64,000 nucleotides of DNA from the NCBI GenBank assembly GCA_021234155.1, contig JAJEKV010000002.1, forward strand, positions 9,477,630-9,541,629. Reading direction: 5' to 3'. How positions within the stretch are numbered: position 1 is the stretch's first letter; each line of letters opens with the position of its first letter. A program made the position numbers and the translations under genes. Of this stretch, positions 36,006 through 47,734 are shown one piece after another. The stretch is from Isoetes taiwanensis (Eukaryota; Streptophyta; Lycopodiopsida; Isoetales; Isoetaceae). The notes under the pieces were generated by a model. That model searched no databases, was not told the origin of the DNA, and worked only from the letters and a program-made list of their open reading frames with translations.

Positions 36006-37725
36006 GGGTGTAAATATGGTAATGCTACCCAAAAAAACGCGAAAGCACTTAGCACTTAAAGCACTTAAAGCACTTGGCTGCGCACGGCCAAAAGTCATGC
36101 CGTAAATGCTTCCTGCCTGTACTTTGTTCTCGGCTAAGTTAGATTAATAATTGTCACCTCCGATACTCTCCAATCTTTGCATTTTGATGCCGTGTAATGT
36201 CAAATTTTTTTTTTTTTGCTGAGATACATTACATGGCAGTTTCGATGTTGGATTGGTTTCAATAGAGTATGGAGAAAGTTAGAGAGAAAATAACAAACAA
36301 AGAAGACTGGTTTGTCCGTTCAAAAAAAAAAAAAGTAATGGAATTGCAAGGATAAAACTAAGAAGTAATGGAATTGCATGAATAGTATTAAGATTGTTTT
36401 AATACAGAGACGGAATTGCAAGAATGTATTAAGATTGCTTTGATACAAAAGGATCTCAAAACTCTGATTAACAAAGCTTGATCAATAATGTAAATGACGA
36501 AATGTGAATGCACGCAAGACTACTCACAACAATATAGAACAACAATGATCATATAAAAGACAATGTTAACCCACTATTAGTGAAAATTGACCAACTTTGA
36601 GAGGTCATTTCTCCCGCATCAAGCTCAGATTTAATTGATTTAAACTGCAAAGAAAGTCCATAGTGTCTACTTTTAGATGCAGGTAAAATCATCAAAAATT
36701 ATTCATTAAAACTCAAGATATCAAATTCTGAGTTTTGGTATATTTCTGTGACAAAAAAATCAGAACTGTAACAAAAATCAGAACTTTGAGAGATTTGTTT
36801 CTCACTCCTCATAGCTCAGATTTGAGTGATTTAAATTGCAAGAGAAAGTGCTAAGTGTCTAGTTTTAAATGCATGTGAGATCACTCAAAACCGATCAGCA
36901 GCACTCAAGATATTAAAGTCTGAATTTTGTATATTCTTGTGACATCAATTTCTGCACCACTGTAACAGAAAATCAGCCAAGTTTGAGAGGCTATTTCTCA
37001 CTCCTCAGAGATCGGATTTGTGTGATTTTGATTGCAAAAGAAAGAGACCGAAGTATACTTCTAGATCAAAATGAAATTGCTCCAAATAGATTGGTAGAAC
37101 TCAAGATATCAATGTCTGAGTGCTTTCGTCAATTTTCCCATTTGGGGAAAAAAATAACGTAGATCTAGGATACAACATTAGAGATGCATAATACATTGAA
37201 AGAATGGAACAAAATACTCTTAAGAAAAACAAAGAGTAATCGATTGTCTCTTCTCACTTGATTTGAATCCTAAAAAGCTTCTTCCGGTTAAATGGATGCT
37301 TTCAAGAGAGCTGCCCACAATTCAATCTCCAATGCAAGAGATTGAATTATCAATCTAAATCAAATTGCAATAAAACATTGTTAATTCACCTATGATTTCT
37401 ATGCCGATTTGAACTCTAATTTGTGTTCTTATCTTGCATTGAAAAAGAAACTCCATCAATCTTGTCCCGCCAATGGAGTTCCCGCCAATGGAGTTCCGCC
37501 CTTGAAGATCCTCGTCGGCGATCCTTACCATTTCTGGAGATCTCCCACCGCGAGGATCATCCATCTCATCGATCCTTACCTCCCCGGACTGATCCATCCT
37601 ATTTTGGAGTAACAACCCCCGAGGTCGTTGAATGAAAAAGCACTTTCGAGGGTAAAAGCACCTAAAGCACTTAAAGCACTTGTCGGGATAGTGCTTTTTG
37701 GGTAGCTGATACCATATTTACACCC
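36006..37725. mobile_element. Nested 1.7-kb non-autonomous element
   Basis: The ends are inverted: GGGTGTAAATATGGTAATGC on the left against the complement of GATACCATATTTACACCC on the right, followed inward by CTACCCAAAAA and AAGCACTT-rich repeats. TCTT flanks both ends (36002-36005 and 37726-37729). No transposase lies inside. The interior holds three degenerate 185-bp repeats. The GGGT start and 4-bp duplication match the larger elements, so it may be mobilised by them. Confidence 0.75.
36588..37130 (+). repeat. Three degenerate 185-bp tandem repeats
   Basis: Units start near 36588, 36780 and 36968. Each reads roughly CTTTGAGAG...TTTCTC...CAGATTTGNNTGATTT...AAAG...ACTCAAGATAT...TCTGAGT. 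They lie inside the nested element and have no coding potential. Confidence 0.7.
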
Positions 37726-37762
37726 TCTTGTTCTTGAGGAGGACTTACCATCGATTCGAATT

Positions 37763-40700
37763 TTGCTATTGAGGAGGACTCTACATGCATTTCTTCCGGG
37801 GACAACCAATCTTCATAAAAAAGATGCAAGAGAGAGGGCCGGATATGGGACAAAACAGATTAGAAGAAGGGTGAATGATTACGTGAATCACATACTAAAT
37901 CAAGTTTCTAGATTGAATCCAAAAAAAAAAAACTTTTCTTTGGAAAATTGCTCCGGGATAGTAGATTGGACTTTTTATTTGGCCCCTTGTTGTTGGAAGG
38001 CCTAAAGAGGCTATTGTGAAAAGAGATTTATTTGAAAACCTTAAGGATGGCCTCCAAGAAGTGAAACGTGCTAATAGCAATGACAAGCTTGTCGCAAAAC
38101 GATGTTCTTTCCATGGTAGTTGGAAAGGAAGGAGTATTTGCCCAAAGACGCCACGTTTTCCATACTTAAAGGTGCGGGTGACATGCGTCGCATCAACTTC
38201 TTCATTTTGTGCATCAAAAAAAATTTGTTTGTTGTTTACGCACGCCGGCGTCATCGCACTTTATAGGTATGGTACGGTGCGTAAGGAAAAGTACTTTTCA
38301 AAAAAATTAAAAAATAATAATTTTTGGGTTAACGCACGCATCGTCGCATTATTTTATGGTAAACGCGTCGCGACAAGGCACTTTAAACAACAACTTTTGA
38401 CGACGCTTTATGCGTTAAACGGCCCCCTCGTGATGTTACCGTCTTCAGACGTTGCATACGTGCATCGCATTAACGCGTCTGCACGGTAAGTACTGCGATT
38501 ACACCGACATTAAAGAGACCACACCGGCACCAAAATCCTCAAATTGCATCCTAGAAATATGAAGCTAAAAGCAGAAAAGGAGGAAAAAAAATGCGGTGGA
38601 GCAAATGTGGGCATTAGACGATCTAAAGCCAAGAAAAAAATGCCATAGATCGGGGCTATGAAAGACGAGTTGTTCGGGCCGGTTAGATAATACAAAAGTA
38701 TCACCAAAGGTAAGAGATGTCATGAAGAAGAGGACTGAACCAATTCAAGATTACATCGACATTACAATGTACATGCTAGTATTTTAGGGTCATGGAGGAG
38801 TCACATAGTTTTTGAATTTTCGATCCGAACATCAAAATGTACTTTTAGCTAGGAATGTATGTAGTCATGTAGATGTTTTCTACATTTTTTTGCAAGAGTG
38901 ACAAGTAGTCTTTTTTTGTACAAGCATGTTCCACATCATGCATCAAGAAATGTTATTCAGCTTTTTCTTGTAGAAGTTATATTGACATGCTTTACATTGA
39001 ATCCAACTTGAAGGTATACTTGAAGCTAACGTGTAGAGATGTGCTATAGATGTAAGAAAAAAAAACCTGAAGGAAGCTACCGTAGGAATGTAGTAGATGT
39101 CAAGAAAATGTGTGAATGCTTTTCATAAAGTAGCTATTATGTAAGGATGTGGGGTTTTGAGGAAGAAAGTACTTAGATGTAAGAATGTGGAAGATACATT
39201 AAAAAAACATATAGAATGTACATTCTAATATTTTGTAAGATTCTCGATAAATTGTACTTTTGCAGTTGAATTATACCAAATCTTTGTTGATCAGCATCCA
39301 AAAGTCAAAATTGGCATCAAAGTGCAATTCGAATACTTAAAAACCTCCTTGCATACGAAAAGCTAAAAGGAGAGGAATATGCATTGTTGTGTGAAGCATG
39401 AGCAAAAGATTTATATAAGAAGGCTTTCAATATGATGAGGTCAAAATTCCACGAGAATTGTAATTTGCAAATTGCAATGTGTGTGCTTCCGTGGTTAATG
39501 CCGGGATTTGCCAAGCTAAGAAGCAGAATTATGATAATGTGAGCACGCTTTGGAGAGCCATGGTATGCCCGAGGGCTACTGGATGAGGAGTGGCACAAGC
39601 TAGCCCCGCATGGAAACAAAATGTGACAGGTTGTGGGAAACTTGATTAATTGAGTTGTGTCCCGTAGAGAGAAGGATGGAAGCATCGAGGATTGGGTCGA
39701 TTGGCAAGTCTATAACTATGTTAATGAACCTTCAAAGAAGGGAACTTCCGAAAAGGCTGAAGTTAGTTGACAAGAAGGGCAAAGGCAAAGGAGATGTTGG
39801 ACAAAGATGTTCGACCATATGTCTAAGTTTATATATCACAATTTTGTGGCACATTGGCAAAGCAAGCAGTTCAAAGAATGCATATGTAACACTTCGCGGC
39901 GATTATCTGCTATCGGGCCTTGTTGATTTTTCCGAAAATTATACTTTGAACCCATTCAACGAGATTCAAGCTCAACATTGGTACAATGAACAAATTAGTA
40001 TTACGGTTCATATCACCATGTTCAAGGTAAATGGCGATTGAGAAAATGTGTGCACTCATTTATTTTGACGACAAAACTCATGATACCCACTTCGCACAAG
40101 ATGCATTCAAGATGCACCTCAAATGGTTGCAAGAGAATGGTGGTGGCCATTTGAAATACCATTTGGTTTGGTCCGATGGTTGTGCAACCCAGTTTTAAAT
40201 CTAGAAGAGCATTCTATCATGTGACAAGATACCATGTTCAACATAAGATAAGAATGCAAAGTGGAATTTCTTTGGTTCGGGACATGGGAAGGGAACACAC
40301 GATGGGGAAGGGGCAATCTCTAAATTGTGGCTTGAAGCGGAACAAAGGAAAAGGATGGGAAGATAGTAAAAGATGCAAAGAATCGCGTGTCAAGTATTGA
40401 GGGAGAAAAATCAGATGTGGAGAGGGTATTTCGGAGGAGGTCGACATTGATCGGCCCCAAGCACATGATGTACTTCCAAAGAAAAGGCGGCAATCACTTC
40501 ATTGTGTGTCTTCAATAGACTCAAACGATGCTACAAAATTATTGTGCGTGAGACCTCTTTCATGTTTTTGCAAAGCATGCATCAATTTTAATTGGCCCGC
40601 TTGTGAGAATGTTCCACCATTGTGGTAGGTGGGAGTTGCTTAAAACTAGAGCCAATTAGTAAGATCAATCCCGGAGATGTTGATGAGGCCGAGGATTTAT

Positions 40701-41100
40701 GGGCAAATGACGAGGATAATATTGACGAGACGCCGCAGGGTTGGTGATTATTTTGGATGCTTCATGACCCGCATAATCATGAGGGGGTCCCTTATTATAT
40801 CCTTCAATGCAATCAAGTAAAACATGTACTTTCGAGGTAGATACCATGGATGACTATGGAAACTTATTTTTCAGAGGTGATGAGGTTATTACAGCAACTA
40901 CTTCGAAGCTGATCCCTAGCTGCCATCGGGTACAAAGTTACTAAAAAAGAGAAGAAGGTTTTTGTCCCTCCCGAAGTCCGTAATAGGGGTTCGCCGCATT
41001 GGAGCCACCAAGCACAAGATAAAAGGTGCCGCTTATGCATATGAACTATCTCAATATTGGCACGAGATGCTATTAGGAATCCGGCTTTGAGATTGTAGAT
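37763..41100 (+). pseudogene. DDE-type transposase of the 11.25-kb element, broken
   Basis: Related to the transposases at 12354 and 30183. Recognisable parts in order: GTKQIRRRVNDYVNHILNQV (37844-37903); ELYQIFVDQHPKVKIG-like coding near 39265; VDFSENYTL (39922-39948), which supplies the first Asp; and VWSDGCATQF (40168-40196), which supplies the second. Then comes WNFFGSGHGKGTHDGEGAIS with KLWLEAEQRK (40261-40350), a 30-codon intact stretch. SDVERVFRRRSTLIGPKHMM (40414-40473) follows. The C-terminal conserved domain lies at about 40740-40935 (YYILQCNQVKHVLSR, LFFRGDEVITAT). The HGKG..DGEGA block is much clearer here than in the 12.1-kb family. Stops and frameshifts separate most parts. Confidence 0.65.
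38172..38490 (+). other. CpG-rich island inside the transposase gene
   Basis: This segment differs sharply from its surroundings, with many CGTCGCA, GCGTCGCG and ACGCACG motifs. It carries loosely inverted ends (ACATGCGTCGCATCAAC against the complement of GTTGCATACGTGCATCGCAT). It interrupts the transposase homology, so it may be a nested small insertion. No clear target-site duplication is visible. Confidence 0.35.
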
Positions 41101-41249
41101 GTACTCGTGAATTTCGTTCTTCTATCAAGTTTACCTTTTGTACATCGGGCTACATAATTATTGTCATGTGTTTGGCCGTGAGAACAATTACGATCACTTG
41201 TTTTCAATATTAAAGTGAATACATTGGCTTGTAGGTTCAAAACACTTGT

Positions 41250-41780
41250 ACATGTACTTGAGACACTTGTACTTGTACTTGAAAACTCAAGGTTAATGGC
41301 TACCTTAGGTTAATGGTTCAAATTTCGTGAGTGAGTATATATATGGTAAGAGCCATTTTGGAAGTGCCTAGTGTTGTGGTTTTGAATTTGCTTGTTTGAT
41401 CTTAGGCTTACAAGACAACTTATACCGACATAGCTCAGTATGCCTCTTTTAAAACAATGGGGGACACTTATATTGTATCCTTTAGAATGGGGGACTTATA
41501 TGGGGGACACTTGTGCAAGGTTTGACATCTTGACAACAAGTGCAAGGTTTGACATCTTGACACAAGTTGCACAAAGGTCTTGAACCTTGGCAAGACATTA
41601 TTGACCTTGTAAAAATAAAAAAAGGGGACACGAGTTTTTTTTCCCTTGCCACTTATACAAGTTATTTAACACTTGTGCACAAAGTGTTAACACCTTGTGC
41701 ACAAAGTGCTAGTACTTTTGTGCAATGTTTGACATCTTGACCACTTATACAACTTATTAACATCTCCTCCTAATTGTGCT
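41250..41780 (+). repeat. Short-period repeats around ACTTGTGCA and TGACATCTTGACA
   Basis: GGTTTGACATCTTGACA, ACTTGTAC and GTGCACAAAGTG motifs recur irregularly over 500 bp between the transposase and the minus-strand coding remnants of the large element. It is non-coding and resembles a decayed minisatellite. Confidence 0.5.
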
Positions 41781-42363
41781 TTCGACAATACAACAAAGTG
41801 TAATTTATGCTTTGGATGCTAGGCATGATAGTTCTATGAAGTGTCCGACAATAAGAAGGAGATAGAGATTTTATATATTTAGATAGGGGTGGTTACAATG
41901 TCAAAATAGTGTACATGTTCACAATGCCAAAATATTGACATGGTCAGACTTCAAAATTTACAACTGTATCTCATGTACATGTCAAAATTTACAACTATAT
42001 CTCATGTACATGGTCAGAGAGTACAAAATTGTCAATGCACTTGTCCATCTCAATCCCATGGGCTCGTGATCATGAAGTCACAAAGATGGGATGGAAGCAA
42101 AAAGTGTGCACTTATCAAAAACTGAAATACCTTGCACTAACATTTCGAGGGGATGAAAGTGTATCCATCAAGTCAATTTGTACCTTCACCTCTCGCCATG
42201 GACCCCATGAAAAGTTGGAGTCCGAAAAGCAGAGGTTGCCGCAGAAGAATGTGAAGGTACATAGTGCGAGTCCGAGTCACCGCACTCTGTAAGTCAAGTA
42301 TTGGGGACTTAGTGAGTCGGAAAAGAAATGGGATGTATCAAGCATACACTATCATCAAACCCA

Positions 42364-42457
42364 TCTCAAATGATCAAGTCATGTAAGATCATGACCTCAC
42401 ATTCATCAACCTCAAATGATCAAGTCATGTAAGATCATGACCTCACATTCATCATCT
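42364..42457 (+). repeat. 47-bp perfect tandem duplication
   Basis: CTCAAATGATCAAGTCATGT followed by AAGATCATGACCTCACATTCATC occurs twice head to tail without change, so this is a recent local duplication. Each unit contains the palindromic stretch ATGATC...GATCAT. Confidence 0.85.
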
Positions 42458-42773
42458 TGAAGCACTCATCTAATATGAGCTTAAGTTGTCAATAAGTGGT
42501 AGAACTTTTATGAGGATAATTTAAGAACAGGAGAAATGAAAGACATACAAAACACTTGGGATAAATTGACACTGGCAGAAACCAGATACATGCTTTAGAA
42601 TAATGCCATATGGCACAACTTATGTCATTTTTTCAAAATTAATTGGTTGAGGCACTCTGGCCAAGTACATCCGAAATTTTGAAGGCAACTAGGCCAACAA
42701 AGTCTGATTTTTATGCAGAGTGATTCCATTAGGCAGTTCGAAGGTATTACCAGTTTCCGAATTTTATACAGGC

Positions 42774-45700
42774 TTATGATATCAGAGCATAAACCAAGTG
42801 TTGATCAAATCTGAAAACAGACTGTTCATCCACAAAACTCATAAAGAAATGGTTAGATTCATCTACCAATCGACACATCAATGGCTTCTCCATCTTCACA
42901 TCGCTTAAAAGTGGCTTCTGCGCACATGCTCGCCGACCTAGCGATAATGAAAACCGGCCACAGAATAACGTGCATAGTGCATTAAAGCAAACGTAAAATG
43001 TAAAATGGTGTAAACTAAAAGCTTGCAAGAGAATTGACACTTACCTTCAACTCCTTATTTCCGACAACTGCGTTCACAAATTTGTGCATGCAAAGCCATC
43101 ACATACAAGCCGCAATTCGGCCGTCGAGGCCGAGGTACTTCAAGATGTTCAAGCCCCTTCACATTATTTCGCGAATAAAATCAACACCGCTTTGAGGTTT
43201 GACTCATTGATTGAGTCAATATCTGCATGAAGCCCGCGACATGCACATTTAAAAGTAGAAATGTAAATATTTAAGTAGACAGAATGGGAGAAAGTAGATA
43301 GAAATGCATACCCTCTAATTGCCTTCTCATTTGTCGAAAAAGCTTTTGACTATTCAATATATGAATCGATGGTGCACTTAAGAACTGCAGGATCCCCTTC
43401 GAAAAAGGCAAATATAGCCAACACAAAGTGCTCATTCTCAAGCACGGTAGAAGAACATACCGGTATTTTGACATAACCAGCCCTTTCATTCCTCGTTTCA
43501 ATGCGATATCTACAATGTTTCTTGAGGCCTCTGCTTTTTTTTCTTACTTGTCAGAAGCTTCCTTGAACAAGTGAAAGTTAAAAGATGGATAAAAGAAAAT
43601 CTTGTTCTTCCACTCCGATGGCAAATTATGATGCGGTACCTACAAGAAGATAAGGTCATAATTATACTTCATTATAAATACACAAAGAATAGGAGATGAA
43701 ATCGAATTACATCTACAACACCTTGTGCATACCGCCATACGTTCAATAAGGCGGCTTGTCATTCTTGATCCGGGTACGTGAGTTCTTCAAGGTCAATATC
43801 GACCACCTTCATGGGAGGATCAGGGGGCTATCCTTGAAAGGCACGAAAGGCGTAAGAACACGTTTTCACGCATGCTCCTACAAGGATCAAATTGAAGTGT
43901 CAAGTATCATGCGTGCATAAAACAAATGTTTCATAATATTACCTTTAGATCGCATCGATTCTTTCACCGGATTTAGAATCTTCCAAGAGATGTTGTGTCT
44001 TCCTTGATTTTTGCCTACAAGAAATGGTGTGAGTTGAAGAAATGGTGTGAGTTAAGATGAAGTGCATATCTTTTCTTAGTGCACTCTTAGGCCGGTGCAT
44101 CCTTTCTCGCCTCGAAGTTTTCGCTTGTTATTTGGGGAGCATCCTCCTCCTTCACGATAATCGTTTCTATAGTCTGCCGGTGCTTTTTATCTTCATCCGC
44201 CATAACCGGTTAGAGAATATGCACCTCATGAACAAATGTTACCTGTTTGATGAGCTTTAAAACCAAAACTAGCTAAGCAAAGTCCGTCATTTTTTTGGCA
44301 AAGCAAATGGAAAACATATTGAGCTTCAAGACCGCCAAGTACATATGAAGTGCTCGAATAGGTAGTGTAAAACAAACACAACTAAAGAATTAAGTAGCTA
44401 AATACCTATACTATCGAAAACAAGTTAAAAGAACATTCATTAAATGGCGCACCTATTGTAGAAACCTCAACAATGGCTCACCTTTGATAGGAACCTGTTG
44501 TCGAAGTCAAGGAAGCCAACCCCAAGCATCCAAATTTGGGATCTCCTCTTGAAGACTAATTCCACCTCGCAATCACACATCTTACAAATTAGCAACCGAA
44601 ATAATATTGAAGCTTATATCAACTCAATTAAATTTGAACTTATCGATTAAGGCCATTGCCATCTCCACAAACTTTCCCGATTGTCTTTCCCGAGCTGGAG
44701 AGAATGCCTTAATAGGTGATGCTGATGTAGAAGGAGTCCCACCGACATGGCATCATCCTTGGTTGGTTTAGGTTCAAACATCCGAGAATTCAGTGTAGCA
44801 AGGTTCTTCCTTCAAGGAATGGCTTTACACCCGCATATGACAATGGCTAGTTAGCTAGACTCAGATCTGAAAAATTCTACATGTTTACAAATCATCTACA
44901 TGTTTACATTACCCGTTATAAAGGCGGGTTCGTGTTTCTTGATGCTCCCCTGCTTACGCAAAACAAAAAAGTAAATGTAATCAAAACTAACAAACAAGGA
45001 ATCAAGAATGTAAAGTGTCAATAAATGTAAGTCATGCAAGAAAGCATCTACATGAGACAGTGCAGAAGTTATGCAAGAAAGCATGTACATGATGTAAATT
45101 TAAGTGAAGCAAGAAAGCATGTACATGAAAGAAATGTAAATGACAGAAAGAATGTACAGATCCAAATCCAAGCACCTTGAACTACATTCATTCTCCGTAA
45201 CAACAAAACTTAAGTCTATGTAGAAGGTAAATGTCGATTCAAGACTCTACCAAACAAATACATATCTAAAAATAAGCACTTGCATATCAAAAAGTATTCC
45301 TATTAATCAAAATGAAATCAAGTGAACGTAATTACCTTGAGTAGAAATTCCCATATTTGGACGGTTCTTGAGGCCAAAGACAATGAAAAACACATCGGTT
45401 TCAAGTAGAGACACGGTGATGAGAGACAAAGAAGGCGAGGGATGTCCACATGATGGCAACACCAAAATACTATCACAAGGCATGCATTGCAAGAGCAAAG
45501 ATGTGTTCTTCACACTCCAGGATTTGATGCCTTACTATCTCGCTGCAAGAACGGGGACCGGGATGCAAGGTAATTACATCCGGATGTTTCAAGATGTAAC
45601 ATCATATCCTTTATCCTACTCTCACTAATTTCATTCATCTCCAAATCCTTGCTGATTTCATGGATGGCGTTGGCTAATGTCCCAACTTCGTAAGTCATGT

Positions 45701-46440
45701 CTTCGGGATTGGCTTTGTTAAATTTTTTCATCTCCTCCATAAAACTTGATTTTTCCTCTTCAAAGTGACTTGCCAATGCCATTTGCAAATCTATTGGCTG
45801 CCCCTGCCCCTTTAGTGTCGTAATTTTGGCAAGCCGAAAGTGTTTATCCGTGCATCCCATTTTGGACAACCCTATTTAATGTGCTTCTCTCACTCTCTAG
45901 CCCGCAAATCTCGGATTCAAGTAGCTTCCTCTTTGTCCTTCAACTCCTTCAACGCTAATCAAGATAGTAGCATCCACAAGTCTACTCTCAACCAATTTCT
46001 TCAACCCATCCATCGTATTTAAACCGACTGGGGGCAGATTTACCTTGCATATTTTTACATTGGATCATTTTACGGTCCCCTCGCATGTGTAACATCAGAC
46101 TCCTTTTGCTCTATTTTAGCGTAAATAGCATGCTCCCTTTACCTCATTCCACCAATTTATATGCCTTTGTAATGAAGTGCAAAGGCCCTTGCAAAAGTAC
46201 AATGGAATGTGATGGTTATTGATCTCCCGTCTTCTTAGAATACATGCTCATATTTCTTAAGAAAATCGCCATCCAAACCCCTTGATCCTTGGGCTGGTGG
46301 TTCGAGCCCCAAACATCATGAACCACTTGCAATGACACTGGAAAAACCGAATCAAAATTGTAGGTCCTAAGTCGCCTAATGCTAACCTTGAGCAACTCGC
46401 CGCAATGAAGATTTTCCAGAGTTGTCTTTAGTTTCCTCAA
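42774..46440 (-). pseudogene. Second-gene region of the 11.25-kb element
   Basis: Several minus-strand open segments converge on the transposase. One at 46216-46440 starts MRKLKTTLENLHCGELLKVS. Another at about 45900-46016 reads MDGLKKLVESRLVDATILIS. The third, 45510-45869, is a 119-codon frame with a helical, acidic middle (SHFEEEKSSFMEEMKKFNKA, then EISKDLEMNEISESRIKDMM). The coiled-coil character and converging position mirror the minus-strand gene of the 12.1-kb element. I see no clear residue-level similarity between them, so common origin is inference. Repeats such as GCAAGAAAGCATGTACATGA near 45030-45130 interrupt the region. Confidence 0.4.
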
Positions 46441-46918
46441 TAGGCCGCTTTCGATGGCTTAGGCTCGGGTTGCCATGGGCTTCAAACCCTTGGTTCTTGG
46501 CGACTTCACGGGACTGATCCGACCTTGCCGCTTCATTGCTTCTTTGCTGCTACTAATAGGGCTTGATCAATCGATGAATGCACAAAATCACACCCTCCCG
46601 CAACTCTAAAACCCTAGCCTCGGTCTAGGTGATAATGGGAGAGTATCAGGCTTAGGGTCCATGATCACCTTGCAAAGGTTTGGCTATGGCGGAGCAGCAG
46701 GGGTTGGGAATGGGCGGGATCAAAGAATCGAGGAAGGAGATTTTTTTTTTTTTTATTTTTATTTTTGAAAATTAGTGCATTAAAGTTTCCCAACCCGTTT
46801 GAAAATTAGGTACCCCCTAATAAATGAGACCTCAAGGGGAATTTTTTTACATTTTGCCAAATGTAAATGTATAAAAGTGTCTCTTTTTTTGCCCACCCTT
46901 TCATGCTTCTACCCTAGG

Positions 46919-47730
46919 ACCTCGCTATGGTTGCATTATGAAAGCCCAGGCATTTTTAAAAAACTGCAAAGATTAAAGAGGAAAGAAAATGAGTCACAAT
47001 GGACTCAAAGCACCACGTTTCAAATTCTACAAATTGATTTTAATGCGTATCACAAACCTTCGAGCTCAGCCTAAGTCAAATAAAGCCTCTGGATGCATGG
47101 ATGCATGCTAGCGAAGTAATTTTCTTGTAAAGCTAAAGAATATCCAGGCCATGCATTTGCTTTATGCGTGGCATTATATTATTTGACTTTAGCTGGTAAA
47201 TTTGTGGATCTCAAAGATCACAAATGCTGGCAAAACAATAGAGACTAGCTTTTTAACTTTTGCATCACTAAATGGTGGGTAGGAAAAGTTTTCTGGAAGA
47301 TAAGATGGTTTAGGAAATGTAGAAGGGGAGCAAAGTTTTCATGGAATAAGTTTTTCATAATAAAGTATACTCATTGAACAATGGTGATGCAATTGTGGTT
47401 ATGTAATTGATATGAAAACCATGGTTTAATTACTCATATACCTTGAACTGGACAAGCAACATCTTTGACCCCGTAATTTTCTGTGAATTCCTACTCACTC
47501 TTCCAAATAACAAGATGTTTCTTCTTTTGAGGTTGTTAGATACACAATTATGAATTCATTGTGTTCCTCCTTTTGATGTTGTTAGACACACAATTGTGAT
47601 TCATTAACAACCATTTTCGTCAATAAATTACAAGATAATGGTGAATAACAAAATTCTATAAAAGCTCTAACGCTACTACAGGATACAACAAACTAGTAGC
47701 CAACCCATCCAAAAAGTATTAGTATCTTAA
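46919..47730. other. No recognisable gene
   Basis: AT-rich DNA outside the large transposon. The immediate flank on minus has an acceptor-like TTAATCTTTGCAG (about 46963-46975), but the following frame is short and not PPR-like. Nothing further is supported. Confidence 0.4.
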
Positions 47731-47734
47731 GAGA

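Larger units (their letters stand above)
35663..46914 (+). mobile_element. 11.25-kb two-gene DNA transposon, GGGT termini
   Basis: A perfect 21-bp inverted repeat bounds it, starting GGGTAGAAGCATGAAAGGGT then G at 35663-35683, with its complement at 46894-46914. Weaker similarity continues inward (TTGCAAATTGATGTAAAAAA against TTGGCAAAATGTAAAAAAA). TAGG lies immediately outside on both sides (35659-35662 and 46915-46918), giving a 4-bp target-site duplication. Inside are a transposase relative of the 12.1-kb element on plus and converging minus-strand coding remnants, plus a nested 1.7-kb element. Confidence 0.75.

Noticed and set aside
38016-38489. 157-codon plus-strand frame
   Set aside because: The first part is transposase homology, but the rest runs by chance through the CpG-rich block. 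It is not one protein.
46919-47150. Continuation of the PPR gene on the far side of the 11.25-kb transposon
   Set aside because: The minus-strand translation of this flank shows no PPR motif, so I did not extend the pseudogene across the insertion.
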